A stretch of 64,000 nt of DNA from Erpobdella octoculata (taxonomy: Eukaryota > Annelida > Clitellata > Hirudinida > Erpobdellidae): NCBI GenBank assembly GCA_963978895.1, contig OZ022242.1:1991598-2055597 (forward strand). Reading direction: 5' to 3'. The position numbers and the translations under genes are program-made. Of the stretch, positions 54,601 through 64,000 are shown piece by piece; positions within the stretch are counted from its first letter, which is position 1, and the number at the start of each line of letters is the position of its first letter. The notes under the pieces are model-generated. The model was not told the DNA's origin. It made no database searches and worked only from the letters and a program-made list of their open reading frames with translations.

Positions 54601-57600
54601 TCTTGGCTAGAGATCGATTCCTCAAAAAGGTAATGATCATGGTGGTAGTGGTGATGATGATGATGATGATGGTTGGGGTGATGATGAGGATGTTGATCAT
54701 GGTGGTGGGGGTGGTGATGATGATGTTGATCATGATAGCGGTGATTATGATCACGGTGGTGGTAGTGATGGTGGTCATGTTGGTGGTGATTATCATGATG
54801 GTGGAAGGAGTGGTAGTGATAATGATCATGATTGTCGTGGTGGTCCCTGATGACACTGTATTGAGTTAAACTTTGATGATGAATGTGGTCCCTTTCTCTG
54901 GAACTCTCTTCCTCCATCTCTTACTAACTCTACCTCACTCACTGCCTTCCATCGTGGACTGAAAACATTCCTGTTTGATCAGTTCGTGACCGAGTGCTAT
55001 TTATTGCACGCCACGGAAATAGCGCTATACAAATCTTATTTGTTTTGATTGATAATAATGCTTTGCTTGATTTTAAGTTTTATAAGCTAATTAATAATTT
55101 AATTAATATATTTAATAATATTAGATAATAAACTCAACAATAACCTAATAACGAATTAATTAATATACAAGATAATACAACCTATTAACCAATTGATTAA
55201 TATTTGAGAATAAAAAGTAATTAAATTTTTTGAAATCAACTTTCATTTTTTCTGCAGAACGGTTTAATGTTTCCGTCTGTAGCTAGGTTGTACCTGGCAG
55301 GCATATCAGATGAAGATGTCGTTATGGATGGGTGAGTTAATGATGCAAAAATCTTCTAAATACGATACATATTTTTTACCTACCAAGGTTGCTAATATCT
55401 CAGTAACCGTATAACGCTTTGTGTTGTCACTTGTCAGTATCGCAACGGTTATGGTGCTAGGTTAGCTGAGTTGGTAGAGTGTTAGCCTCGAATCTGAGAG
55501 CTTCACGGTTCGACTTGCACTCACTTACTAGTAGCCCATGTCAACGGAAAACTTACCGGGTAAAATCGTCTCTCTCTCCGTGGGGCGTGTAAAAAAAACA
55601 GCGCCTCTGAACTCTGGAAGAGGCGCTGTATAAACTATCAAACATTTACATTGCCGATGGATTGAAGAGATAGCGATAGTTTAAAAAAATAATTCTAATT
55701 TTTTACTTTCAGCTCTGACGTCTGGACGGAAGTCAAATCCTCGTACGAGCTCGACATGACTTCGCTGAAGTCGAAAAGTCTCGCGTCTTTCGTCGACAAG
55801 GTCCACACCGTGCCCGTGGATCCGACCCTGGTCGTCACCTTCCCCGATCTCGTCTGCGAGGTCGATTTGGCCGCCGTGTCTCTGTGTTCACTCGAAGAGA
55901 AGTTTTGCGAGGTTTTTCTTTTTATCTCAAATTATTTATTTTATTTTTTTATTGAGCAAAACACCAAACCAAAATAGACAAGAATAAACGAAATGAAGTG
56001 CTCAAAAAAGGTTCATCCAAAGGGAATTACTTCCCGCTAATGGAGACCTAATAATAAAAAATAATAATTAATTAATAATAATAATAAGTTCTACATTTTA
56101 TGGAATTTTAATTAATTTGTGTCATTTTAATTCAGTTATTTTTTGGTTGAAAACTTTTATAATTGTCGTTTTTACGTTCGAGTAAAATAATGATGATAAT
56201 AATATCATGCCTCGTCTTCTCAGTCTTCCTTCAAGCTCACGTCGTTCGGCAGGAGCACGATCAACGGCTTCTGCTCCTACTTTGACGTTCACTTTCATGG
56301 TGACATCGTACTCTCGACGTCGCCGTATAAGAAGTAAGTCGTGACTCATCTATCATAGCGTATCATTGATATATAGTAAGTCGTGACTCATCTATCATAG
56401 CGTATCATTGATATATAGTAAGAAGTGACTAATCTATCATAGCGTATCATTGATATATAGTAAGTAGTGACTCACCTATCATAGCATATCATTGATATAT
56501 AGGAGGTAGTCACTCATCTATCATAGCATATTTATATATAGTATGTAGTGACTCATCTATCACAGTGTATTGATATATAGCAAGTAGTGACTCATCTATC
56601 ATAGCGTATCATTGATATATAGTAAGTAGTCACTCATCTATCATAGCGTATCATTGATATATAGTAAGTAGTGACTCATCTATCATAGCGTATCATTGAT
56701 ATATAGTAAGTAGTGACTAATCGATCATAGCGTATCATTGATATATAGTAAGTATTGACTCATCTACCATAGCGTATCATTGGTATATAGTAAGTAGTGA
56801 CTCATCTATCATAGCGTATCATTGATATATAGTAAGTAGTCATTCATCTATCATAGTGTATCATTGATATATAGTAAGTAGTGACTAATCGATCATAGCG
56901 TATCATTGATATATAGTAAGTATTGACTCATCTACCATAGCGTATCATTGGTATATAGTAAGTAGTGACTCATCTATCATAGCGTATCATTGATATATAG
57001 TAAGTAGTGACTAATCGATCATAGCGTATCATTGATATATAGTAAGTATTGACTCATCTACCATAGCGTATCATTGGTATATAGTAAGTAGTCACTCATC
57101 TATCATAGCATATCATTGATATATAGTAGGTAGTCACTCATCTATCATAGCGTATTGATAATTGATATATAGTAAGTAGTGACTCATCTATCATAGTGTA
57201 TCATTGATATATAGTAAGTAGTGACTAATGTATCATAGCGTATCATTGATATATAGTAAGTAGTCACTCATCTATCATAGCGTATCATTGATATATAGTA
57301 AGTAGTCACTCATCTATCATAGCGTATCATTGATATATAGTAAGTAGTCACTCATCTATCATAGCGTATCATTGATATATAGTAAGTAGTCACTCATCTA
57401 TCATAGCATATCATTGATATATAGTAGGTAGTCACTCATCTATTGCGTATTGATATATAGTATGTAGTGACTTATCTATCATAACTTATTGGTAGTATAT
57501 AGTAAGTAGTGACTCATCTATCATAGTGTATTGATATATAGTAAGTAGTGACTCATCTATCATAGCTTATCATGACGAGATATCACTTTCATTAAAAATC

Positions 57601-58316
57601 CATTTTGTTTTTCTTTATTATAAATAATCACGATCTTTATATTTACTACTACTAACTCGATTATATGAAAAAAAAAATTACAAACATTTACGACAAATTG
57701 TTATTCCTCGAAGACTTACGCACTGGAACCAGTGCATCACGTACCTGACTCGCGACGTCGACGTGGAACAAGACGACGTCATCAACGGAAAGATTTTGAT
57801 CCGCAGAGCTGCACACGATCGCAGGTTCGAGAGAGTTCTTTTTTTATTGACGAGTAGGTTGTTGAATCCATTGTTTAAGGTGGTGTCTTCCATCCCTTGT
57901 TTATTCTGGAGTATATTCTCTAAGCTTCTGCGTCCCGTTATTTTTTTTGGAACGATACGATACGATTTTCTGAAATCTCCTGTATCGTTTTGAAATCTCG
58001 ATTGATTTCGAGATAACGATATCGGGACGCAGATGCTTAATATTCACACTGGGAGAGCTAGAGTCATCAACATTAAGATTGCCTGTCTAGTCTTCGGAAC
58101 AGATCAGTCTGGGTCTATTCTGAATTGAAAATTTAAATCAATTATGCGAGTGAGATGATCTAAATTGCTGATTTTAATTGCAGGGGTCTTGAAATACAGT
58201 TGGAACACAGCAGGCTGAGAGCTTCCAGAAGCAACCACGAAATATCAAAAGGAGGCGATGATGATGATGATGTGTCATCATCAAAACAGATTTTCACGAT
58301 GGACAGATACGTGTAA
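51692..58316 (+). CDS. Type I protein arginine N-methyltransferase, PRMT6-like (5' partial)
   Basis: Uses S-adenosylmethionine to form asymmetric dimethylarginine on nuclear proteins; PRMT6 marks histone H3R2. Exons: 51692-51757, 52469-52536, 53007-53048, 53724-53825, 54006-54053, 54561-54629, 55258-55331, 55714-55911, 56224-56333, 57714-57824, 58184-58316. Together they give 339 residues plus stop. Motifs in order: SYADMSIHLEMIHDDVRT then TYR; motif I VILDVGAGTGILSMF; post-I VYAVEAS; VELPEKVDVIVSEWM; double-E loop SEWM..YESML; the THW loop (LTHWNQC). VYAVEAS, VELPEKVD and VLSTSPYKK favour PRMT6 over PRMT1/8. The C-terminus (KGGDDDDDVSSSKQ, ending MDRYV) is unlike any I know. The first exon(s) with the initiator Met are missing. 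The exon 1 donor is a weak AG/GTCG. Three introns contain tandem arrays at or near their 5' ends. Confidence 0.88.
52075..52165 (+). mobile_element. tRNA-like SINE head in PRMT intron
   Basis: CGGCTTGGCACATTGGTAAG (A box-like) and TTGTTCAAATCCCGGCTC (B box-like) at tRNA spacing. Not a foldable tRNA with a good acceptor stem. The tail is not defined. Confidence 0.5.
53170..53465. mobile_element. Foldback element with GACAAAATGTC-type subrepeats, PRMT intron
   Basis: Left arm (about 53178-53255) is a row of imperfect units: AGGACAAGATGTCATTGGAC, AGATAAAATGTCGTGAGAAC, AAAATGTCACGATGGC. The right arm (about 53395-53460) is its inverted partner: TGATATTTTGTCCAATGACG, then CATGACACTTGGTCCTAG. A tRNA-like phrase (CGTGGCTCAATTGGTTGAAC) lies just before the left arm. 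Confidence 0.6.
54070..54445 (+). repeat. 34-bp minisatellite in PRMT intron
   Basis: About eleven copies of TTAATGATATTCGCGATTTA plus ATGTTATGCATGGC, alternating TTCGCG and TTCACG variants. The array starts about 17 nt after the exon 54006-54053 donor. Degenerate copies trail to 54475. Confidence 0.95.
54632..54850 (+). repeat. Degenerate GATGGTGATCATG repeat beginning at a PRMT donor
   Basis: Starts directly after the donor of exon 54561-54629 (GTAATGATCATGGTGGT) and continues as GTGATGATG / GTTGATCATGGTGG units. Open frames over it (His- or Met-rich) are artefacts. Confidence 0.88.
54868..55045 (+). mobile_element. Non-LTR retrotransposon C-terminal end in PRMT intron
   Basis: In one frame GPFLWNSLPPSLTNSTSLTA continues FHRGLKTFLFDQFV, the typical last residues of CR1/L2-type reverse-transcriptase proteins (W.SLP..L...S...FK..LK..LF). 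Then comes a short 3' UTR ending CAAATCTTATTTGTTTTGAT. A 5'-truncated insertion. Confidence 0.82.
55455..55650 (+). mobile_element. tRNA-derived SINE in PRMT intron
   Basis: Head with A box TTAGCTGAGTTGGTAGAGTG and B box CACGGTTCGACTTGC at tRNA spacing. Body TTACCGGGTAAAATCGTC. Tail with the inverted pair CAGCGCCTCTGAACTC / GGAAGAGGCGCTGT. Insertion ends are not certain. Confidence 0.7.
56334..57580 (+). repeat. 42-bp minisatellite grown from a PRMT 5' splice site
   Basis: About 29 copies of GTAAGTAGTGACTCATCTAT plus CATAGCGTATCATTGATATATA. The first copy is the intron start itself: exon 56224-56333 ends AAGAA and the intron begins GTAAGTCGTGACTCATC. Most units therefore carry a strong GTAAGT donor core. 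Some blocks of units repeat as higher-order groups (TTGACTCATCTACCATAGC ... TTGGTATATAG recurs three times). Confidence 0.95.
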
Positions 58317-58479
58317 AAAAAAGTAGTAACCACATTAAAGTTGTTTTCTCTCTGTTTTTATACTACACTTCTATAAACAGTTTCTAAAACCATTCTCATT
58401 CGATAGAGTTTACCTATTTTCCTGCTTTCAAATATCGTTATGTATATACTCAATTATGTGTATGTGTGTGTGTGCTTAC

Positions 58480-58485
58480 AATAAA
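58480..58485 (+). terminator. Candidate poly(A) signal of the PRMT gene
   Basis: AATAAA 164 nt after the stop codon, followed by GTATGTGAATAGTGG, a GT-rich downstream element. Confidence 0.65.
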
Positions 58486-59324
58486 TGTATGTGAATAGTG
58501 GAAAAGCATTGGTTGGGCTTTGCTACCCCGACATCAGACCACTGGGTACTCCTTGGCATTTCGGGGCAAACCACCGTTTCAAGTTCAAACGAGCGAGCCA
58601 CATTAATCGGAGTCGAAAACATTTTATTATTTTAATCATTTAATGTCAGTTTATTTATAAAAAAAAAGAAGATATTATGTTAGGAATATTTAATTGCAAG
58701 CTCTTTACAACGAACGATACGTTACAATGAATGAGGCCTTATTTAAAAAACAAGATTATAAAGATGAAATCTTAAAACGAATAAAAATTTGTTGTTTATA
58801 TCAAAATATCGTCTTAATTGATGCAAGGAAAACCTTCAAGTGATTTTCTGTCAAAACAGGAAAACGGAAAAAAACAGTAATCGAAAGGTGTGAAACTCGT
58901 AAGCGCAATCGAAAGGCATTTCAAACGTTTTTCCATGGTTCCTAAACAAGAAAAACAAAACACTAGCAAGGCCGTGTGTACACCGTACGCACGCATACAT
59001 ACAGTATAGCACGCATATTCATAGACATGTACATACACAGAGACATATACATCCGTCAAACGTAACTTAATAACAAAACATTTTCACTCAATATGGAAAA
59101 AAAAATCTCGATTGAAAATTTAAATAGGAATCAAGCGATGATGATGATGATGCTCTTAACAGGAAGATAATGTTCTACATGCTTTCTTTTGATGTACTTG
59201 ACCTGCTTAGATGAATGAATGAATGATTGAAACAAAATTTGATCAAAAACAACTACCGCCAAAACAAGTCACCGTCATTTAACAACTACGGCTCTCTCTT
59301 CGCCGTAACTTTAAATAAAAATAA
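58486..59324. other. Convergent 3' region between PRMT6-like and SUV39H-like genes
   Basis: The 59324 side is the 3' UTR of the minus-strand gene. Candidate minus-strand AATAAA signals are TTTATT at 58623-58628 and 58650-58655. No other gene recognised. Confidence 0.5.
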
Positions 59325-61854
59325 TTAACATAAAAATTTCTTGCAAGTCTTCGCTCCACAGGTGCAAGCCATACGGTACCTCTTCGGTGCGGGAGGGATT
59401 ATATTCTCCGTCGAGCCCAGAACCTTCTCGGGCATTCTCACAGAGGGCTCGAACGTGCCCCCGAACCTCACCCATTTCTCTGTCTTCGTCTGAGTGTCGT
59501 CGAATTTAGGAACGATGCTAGCCCTCTTTGCGATCGATCTCAGAGGGTATTTCTTTCTCTGAGTCGCGTCGGTCGAGGAACACTCGGTGCCGGAGATCAG
59601 GTCGGACGCGGTCGGAGGGGCGGAAACGGGAGACGAACCGGGTTTTGGAACGGGAAAGTCGAACGCCTTCGCCCGCCGTCCGGACGTCGCTTCGGAATTT
59701 GCCGTGCAGAACGAGTCTGAGGAATTCGAATTGCTGGAAACGATGATGATGTCATTATCGGCAGCAGCACCGGCTACGGTGGTAGTTCTCGGCAGAAGCT
59801 GAACCGACGGAGGAGTGGTCAAGCTGTCTGCCGTCAGCACGCTGAAGCTGTCGTCGGTGGTCACTTCCGTTCTCTGCTTCAAGGTGTTGTCTGAAAGAGG
59901 AATGAGCGGAATGAGGTTTTATTAGAACGATGACCGATCAATCACGTCGATGGATGAAATTAAACCGACAAATTCTCTGTTTGATTCTAAACGGATGGTA
60001 TTTCGAAAATAAATTTCTTAGAGCATCAAAAGAATTTTTACAAGTTCAACTGGCTCGTACAATAATATACAAGCGATGTGTCAACAGTTTAACTGCAACA
60101 ATCTCTCAATTTGCTTAGATTTACATAATAGAGAAAGATACTGTTCTCACTTGCAAAGAAAACAATCTTGAAGACTAGTTTATACTGGCATAGATTGATC
60201 GGGACAAAAGTTACTGCTTGTGATATTTCACGCTAGTTAGGGTTTACACGTGCATAATTGCACATCCCAATGCAACATTTGTTAGGTTTTGTCTAGATAC
60301 TTGTGCACTGCACTTAGTAAAAGTTCTTCATCTAAAATGCATTACAATGTAAATAAAAATCAACTGTAAATAAAAAATAAACTTATAAAACCGTTTTTTT
60401 TTAGTTTAGTGAGGAATGCAAGACCAAACAATTCGCTCATCTAACGAGTAATGCAGTTCGCATGTATCGCAGTGCATTATTCACTGGCGGATTGAAGGTT
60501 GGAAGGTAACCGACATTTAAAACAATGCATGATATCATTGGAATGCATTGCGAGCAAATTTTCACTTACATTTTTTCTAAAGTAATGCACCAGAGACGTT
60601 TGCCCATGTAAGTGTGCTTTAAATCCCAATAGATTATTAATACTATTAAATTCCAATAGATTATTAATACTATTAAATTCCAATAGATTATTAATACTAT
60701 TAAATTCCAATAGATTATTAATACGAATAAATCCTAATAGATTATTAATACTATTAAATTCCAATAGATTATTAATACTATTAAATTCCAATAGATTATT
60801 AATACTAATAAATCCTAATAGATTATTAATACTATTAAATTCCAATAGATTATTAATACTATTAAATTCCAATAGATTATTAATACTAATAAATCCTAAT
60901 AGATTATTAATACTATTAAATTCCAATAGATTATTAATACTATTAAATTCCAATAGATTATTAATACTATTAAATTCCAATAGATTATTAATACTAATAA
61001 ATCCTAATAGATTATTAATACTATTAAATTCCAATAGATTATTAATACTAATAAATCCTAATAGATTATTAATACTATTAAATTCCAATAGATTATTAAT
61101 ACTAATAAATCCTAATAGATTATTAATACTATTAAATTCCAATAGATTATATTACTAAAGCATCTCGTAATAATATAGCAACTTTAACTTTCTGTAAATA
61201 CATAGCAGGAGCACAACAGCATAAAATCAATAAAACTGATTAATAACCGACCCAGATTCATTTTGTAGTCGAACGTAATCTCTTCGTCCGGCATTATGTC
61301 CCTGACCGAGAACAAGGCGATCCTGGGCAGTCGCTCATCCCAATTGTCGATCCAAACGTTGAAAACAGCCAGGTTTGGATCGCACTGAGAAAATAGCGAG
61401 AAATAAAATTGATTTCTCGAGAAGATGGTATATAGAGTGAGTGAGTAGAGAAAGAGAAGAAGAAAAAAACAGTTTGTTGAAAACCGCACAAACCGAATGG
61501 TTGATGAAGTGAGAGACGTTTCCCTTCGTCTTGGCGTCGATCGTGTAGGCGCAGTCGCTGTCGTGGTAATCCAGGTCGAATAAATAGGTGAGGCCTTCCA
61601 TGTCGTATACCTGACCGCGTTTTTCCGCCTCTTCCCAGGTTATGACCTGAAATTTTATCCATAATGTGATAATGTGATGTCCAGACGAGATCTAAACAGG
61701 CCAGGCCGAGGTCATTGTGCCGGGCCTAGGGATTTCAGACCCGTAAAATCGGGAATTTTGCGCTTTCGAAACAGTGCCGGGTCGCGAAAAATCGGCCCGT
61801 TCAGCATTATTATTATTATTGTTATTTTTGTTATCAAATACTTTTTTATCTCTA

Positions 61855-61889
<35 letters not shown>

Positions 61890-63580
61890 TTTGACAATAT
61901 TTAGAGTGGCGTAAATCCTAAAGGACGCCACTTGCAATGTTTTTATACAGCTAAAGAATATCAATGAAAGATGAAAGGAGACAATAATTCTACCAGCTGT
62001 TTAATAACAGCAGGAGCGGGAAAGCAAGTGGGGAAGGAAACGGAAGCAAGAGAGAAAAACGATAGAAAAACCTCTAAAAACCCCGGGCAATGCCGGGTAC
62101 CCCGCTAGTATATTAAAAAAAAATCAAATTAAAACCACCTCTCCAACGTATTCCTCCACGAAGACCCCCTTCGGAATGAACTTGACGGCTTTGACGCCCC
62201 ATCCTCGCCCGTCTCCGGTCCTGAAGATGCACAGCGGGACTTTTCTGCCGTGTTGCACGACCCTGCCGTTCGATGAACCATAGCAACGTCCAGAAATAAC
62301 GACTACGCAAAATTATTAGTTGAATTAGCAAACGAACCTGTTGAAGCAGTCTTTTCTGCACGAGCAGTTCTTGCTGCACTCGAAGATGGCGTGCCCCCTG
62401 GGGAGACGAAGCCGCCGGGGTTTCTTGTACGCGTAGTCGTGACCGGCTTGTACCCCTGAAAAAGATTTAAGAAAAACGTCGTAACCAGGAGCGGGTCGTA
62501 GATAGGTTTTTAATTTACTCCCGCTCATTCCATGTTATGCTGGAATGGGCAGAACTTTATAAAGTCCTAGTCGCAAAACCGGCACTTCTTTCCTTGACCT
62601 ATAGGGGCGGCTGGACGACCTATTTGAGAAAGTCAAATCTAAAATAAGTACAAAAATCTTTCCGACAAAAATGTTTTCGCGCCTTACAAAATGTTTCAAT
62701 TACATCTTAGAGATGGCTTACAAAAAATGTAATATGGCAATCCCTAGATGTGAAATTATCTGTAACTTTACAACTTTACGTCTGAGCGACGTCATGATCC
62801 CAAAATACAGCAATATCATACAAGCTGTGATAAAAAGCAAAAAACGTATATAAAATATTTATTGATATAAAAACTTCAATCTGACCACAGCACGTCCAGC
62901 GATTTCTGACGCAGTCCCCCCCACTGCATCGACATCCCGGGGCGTTCTTACTCTGATCCACCACGACCCCTGGACCGATGATGCGCTCGTGGATGTAGGT
63001 GAAATCGTCCGGTGGACCTTCCAGGTCGACCAGATTCTCCACGTGTACGGGCGCACTGTGGCGCAGTTTCGAGTTGATTTGTTTCTGCCACGCCGAAAGA
63101 GTTTGCTTGAGCGCCTTGACGTGCTCCTGTGAAAATCGGAAAAAAGCGAAGTCAGAATTTGCCACGGTGGTCACGATAGAGATATCATCACCGACGGCAG
63201 TGATGATGATGATAATGATGCGAGGTCAGCGATGGATGAAACACCTTGTAAGAATTAGTATTTTTCTTCAGTTTCTGTCTCAAATTGACCATCAAGTCTT
63301 TCCCGTCGACGATCCTCCTGTCGACCCCGATGTCCCGCATCGCCGCGGCAATCTCGGTCAGCAGCCTGTCGTCGTAGCGATCCGACAGGAAGCTGACGAT
63401 CGTCTCGATCCTTCTGCGCCTCGTCTCGGCCGTCTGAGGCTCGGCCGAGAGTTCGCCGGCCGCGCCTCTGCTCTTGAACTGCTGGAGGGCCTGAGCGCAG
63501 TTTTTCAGGTTGGTCACCGGCTCCCAGGTGTTGAACCCCATGTCCCAGCCTTTCCATTTGACCAGGTAAAGTTCTTCTCC
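59325..63580 (-). CDS. SUV39H / Su(var)3-9 histone H3 lysine-9 methyltransferase (5' partial)
   Basis: Nuclear enzyme that trimethylates H3K9 and builds HP1-bound heterochromatin. Exons (minus): 63245-63580, 62886-63126, 62338-62455, 62139-62262, 61494-61646, 61252-61384, 59325-59890; 556 residues plus stop are visible. The first visible exon starts inside the chromodomain ([20 protein letters not shown]). Pre-SET cysteines follow: [18 protein letters not shown], then [14 protein letters not shown]. The SET domain has [37 protein letters not shown], the catalytic-pocket NHSCDPN and ITFDYKM. The post-[17 protein letters not shown] ends the protein. Unusually, about 160 residues of Ser/Thr/Asp-rich sequence lie between SET and post-SET, where vertebrate SUV39H has about 25-35. 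The exon(s) with the start codon were not found and probably lie beyond 64000. The 62886 donor (GTCAGA) is weak. Confidence 0.94.
59891..60625. other. SUV39H intron sequence
   Basis: AT-rich intron between the last two coding exons. No element recognised. Confidence 0.5.
60626..61152 (-). repeat. 27-bp minisatellite in SUV39H intron
   Basis: About 19 copies of AATTCCAATAGATTATTAAT plus ACTATTA, mixed with an AATCCTAATAG variant. The two variants alternate in pairs and triplets, suggesting higher-order duplication. With a unit divisible by three it makes a long artefactual frame (NNLLEFNSI)n; that is not a gene. Confidence 0.95.
61800..61900. repeat. (ATT)n / (AAT)n inverted microsatellites
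   Basis: ATT run at 61807-61830 and AAT runs at 61855-61890 in an SUV39H intron; the two are complementary. Confidence 0.85.
61985..62108 (+). mobile_element. Composite repeat fragment in SUV39H intron
   Basis: AGCAGGAGCGGGAAAGCAAG then GAGAGAAAAACGATAGAAAA, ACCTCTAAAAACCCCGGGCA, ATGCCGGGTACCCCGCTAGT: the same end as at 3665-3742 and, inverted, 27001-27060. It ends about 30 bp before the donor of exon 62139-62262. Confidence 0.75.
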
Positions 63581-64000
63581 CTGTTTTTTAAAATAAAGAT
63601 AAAGAAAATGTTTTGAAAATTAAGTAATGGTAAGTCTGAAAAAAGATATGGAAAGAAGGAGAAAAAGAGATACTATTTGTCTAGCTTTTATTGAATTGCA
63701 TGGAAATTTCCAAGTTTTTTTTTTATCTCTATTCTTCCTTTCTCTTTCACACATTAAACTTCTTTCTTTCCTTCACGAACTCTCTAATTTTCAAGTTATT
63801 TTCTGTCTTCAGCATTTCTCACTTCTCTTTACCTGTGGTTCGACCCGATGTGATTCATCATTAATAGTTACCTATGGCTCACAATTAAAACTTATCTGAG
63901 GTTCATCAGTAATAAATAATCAATCTTTTTAACTCTTAGTTGAAAAAAGAAAGATAGGTGAGACTGAGAAAACGGAGTTGACTAAAAGAGAAGGAATAAA
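63581..64000. other. SUV39H intron up to the window edge
   Basis: Should contain the intron upstream of the chromodomain exon. Pyrimidine-rich; no further coding exon recognised before the window ends. Confidence 0.5.

Noticed and set aside
54555..54917. His-rich 120-residue frame
   Set aside because: Antisense translation of the GATGGT repeat in a PRMT intron, running into the real exon.
56334..57580. CRISPR-like or exon array
   Set aside because: Units abut without unique spacers, contain stops in every frame and lie between two PRMT exons.
60477..61142. 221-residue minus-strand frame with NNLLEFNSI repeats
   Set aside because: A 27-bp intronic minisatellite read in frame; no domain and it lies inside an SUV39H intron.

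Overview
This looks like nuclear DNA from an invertebrate animal, most likely a protostome and plausibly a spiralian. The protein genes are split by many introns with GT..AG borders, spacers are AT-rich and full of microsatellites, and there are snRNA and tRNA genes with eukaryotic Pol II/III features. The CtBP protein carries the wording seen in protostome CtBPs ([24 protein letters not shown]). I cannot name the species.

Layout. 1-7.2 kb: simple repeats and a nest of mobile elements, including a decayed hAT transposon with perfect 8-bp target-site duplications. 7.3-8.2 kb (-): a PPP1R3-type glycogen-targeting subunit of protein phosphatase 1. 9.5-13.1 kb (-): an intron-containing THAP/P-element transposase with several disabling lesions. 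15.6-22.6 kb (-): the transcriptional corepressor CtBP in nine coding segments, whose start codon appears to be split by an intron. 22.6-35.5 kb: repeat-rich spacer with a ~700-bp (TTCTCC)n tract, MITEs and SINEs. 35.5-36.9 kb (+): a single-exon ZIP (SLC39) metal transporter with a long 3' UTR. 39-43 kb: microsatellites. 43.2-47.8 kb (+): a tandem array carrying three U4 snRNA genes, an orphan U4 promoter and a 3' fragment, decorated by insertions that can be delimited exactly by comparing the paralogous units. 48.6 kb (+): tRNA-Leu(UAG). 51.7-58.3 kb (+): a type I arginine methyltransferase closest to PRMT6, first exon not found. 59.3-63.6 kb (-): a SUV39H/Su(var)3-9 H3K9 methyltransferase, its 5' exon(s) not found and probably outside the window. 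PRMT6 and SUV39H are convergent.

Functionally, three genes (CtBP, PRMT6-like, SUV39H-like) belong to chromatin repression, but nothing shows coordinated control. The most unusual signals are the U4 array with a SINE inserted exactly at the transcription start of one copy, and minisatellites that appear to have grown out of 5' splice sites (CtBP, PRMT6), multiplying donor-like sequences. All exon borders were inferred by eye from GT/AG sites, reading-frame continuity and family similarity; no search was run.
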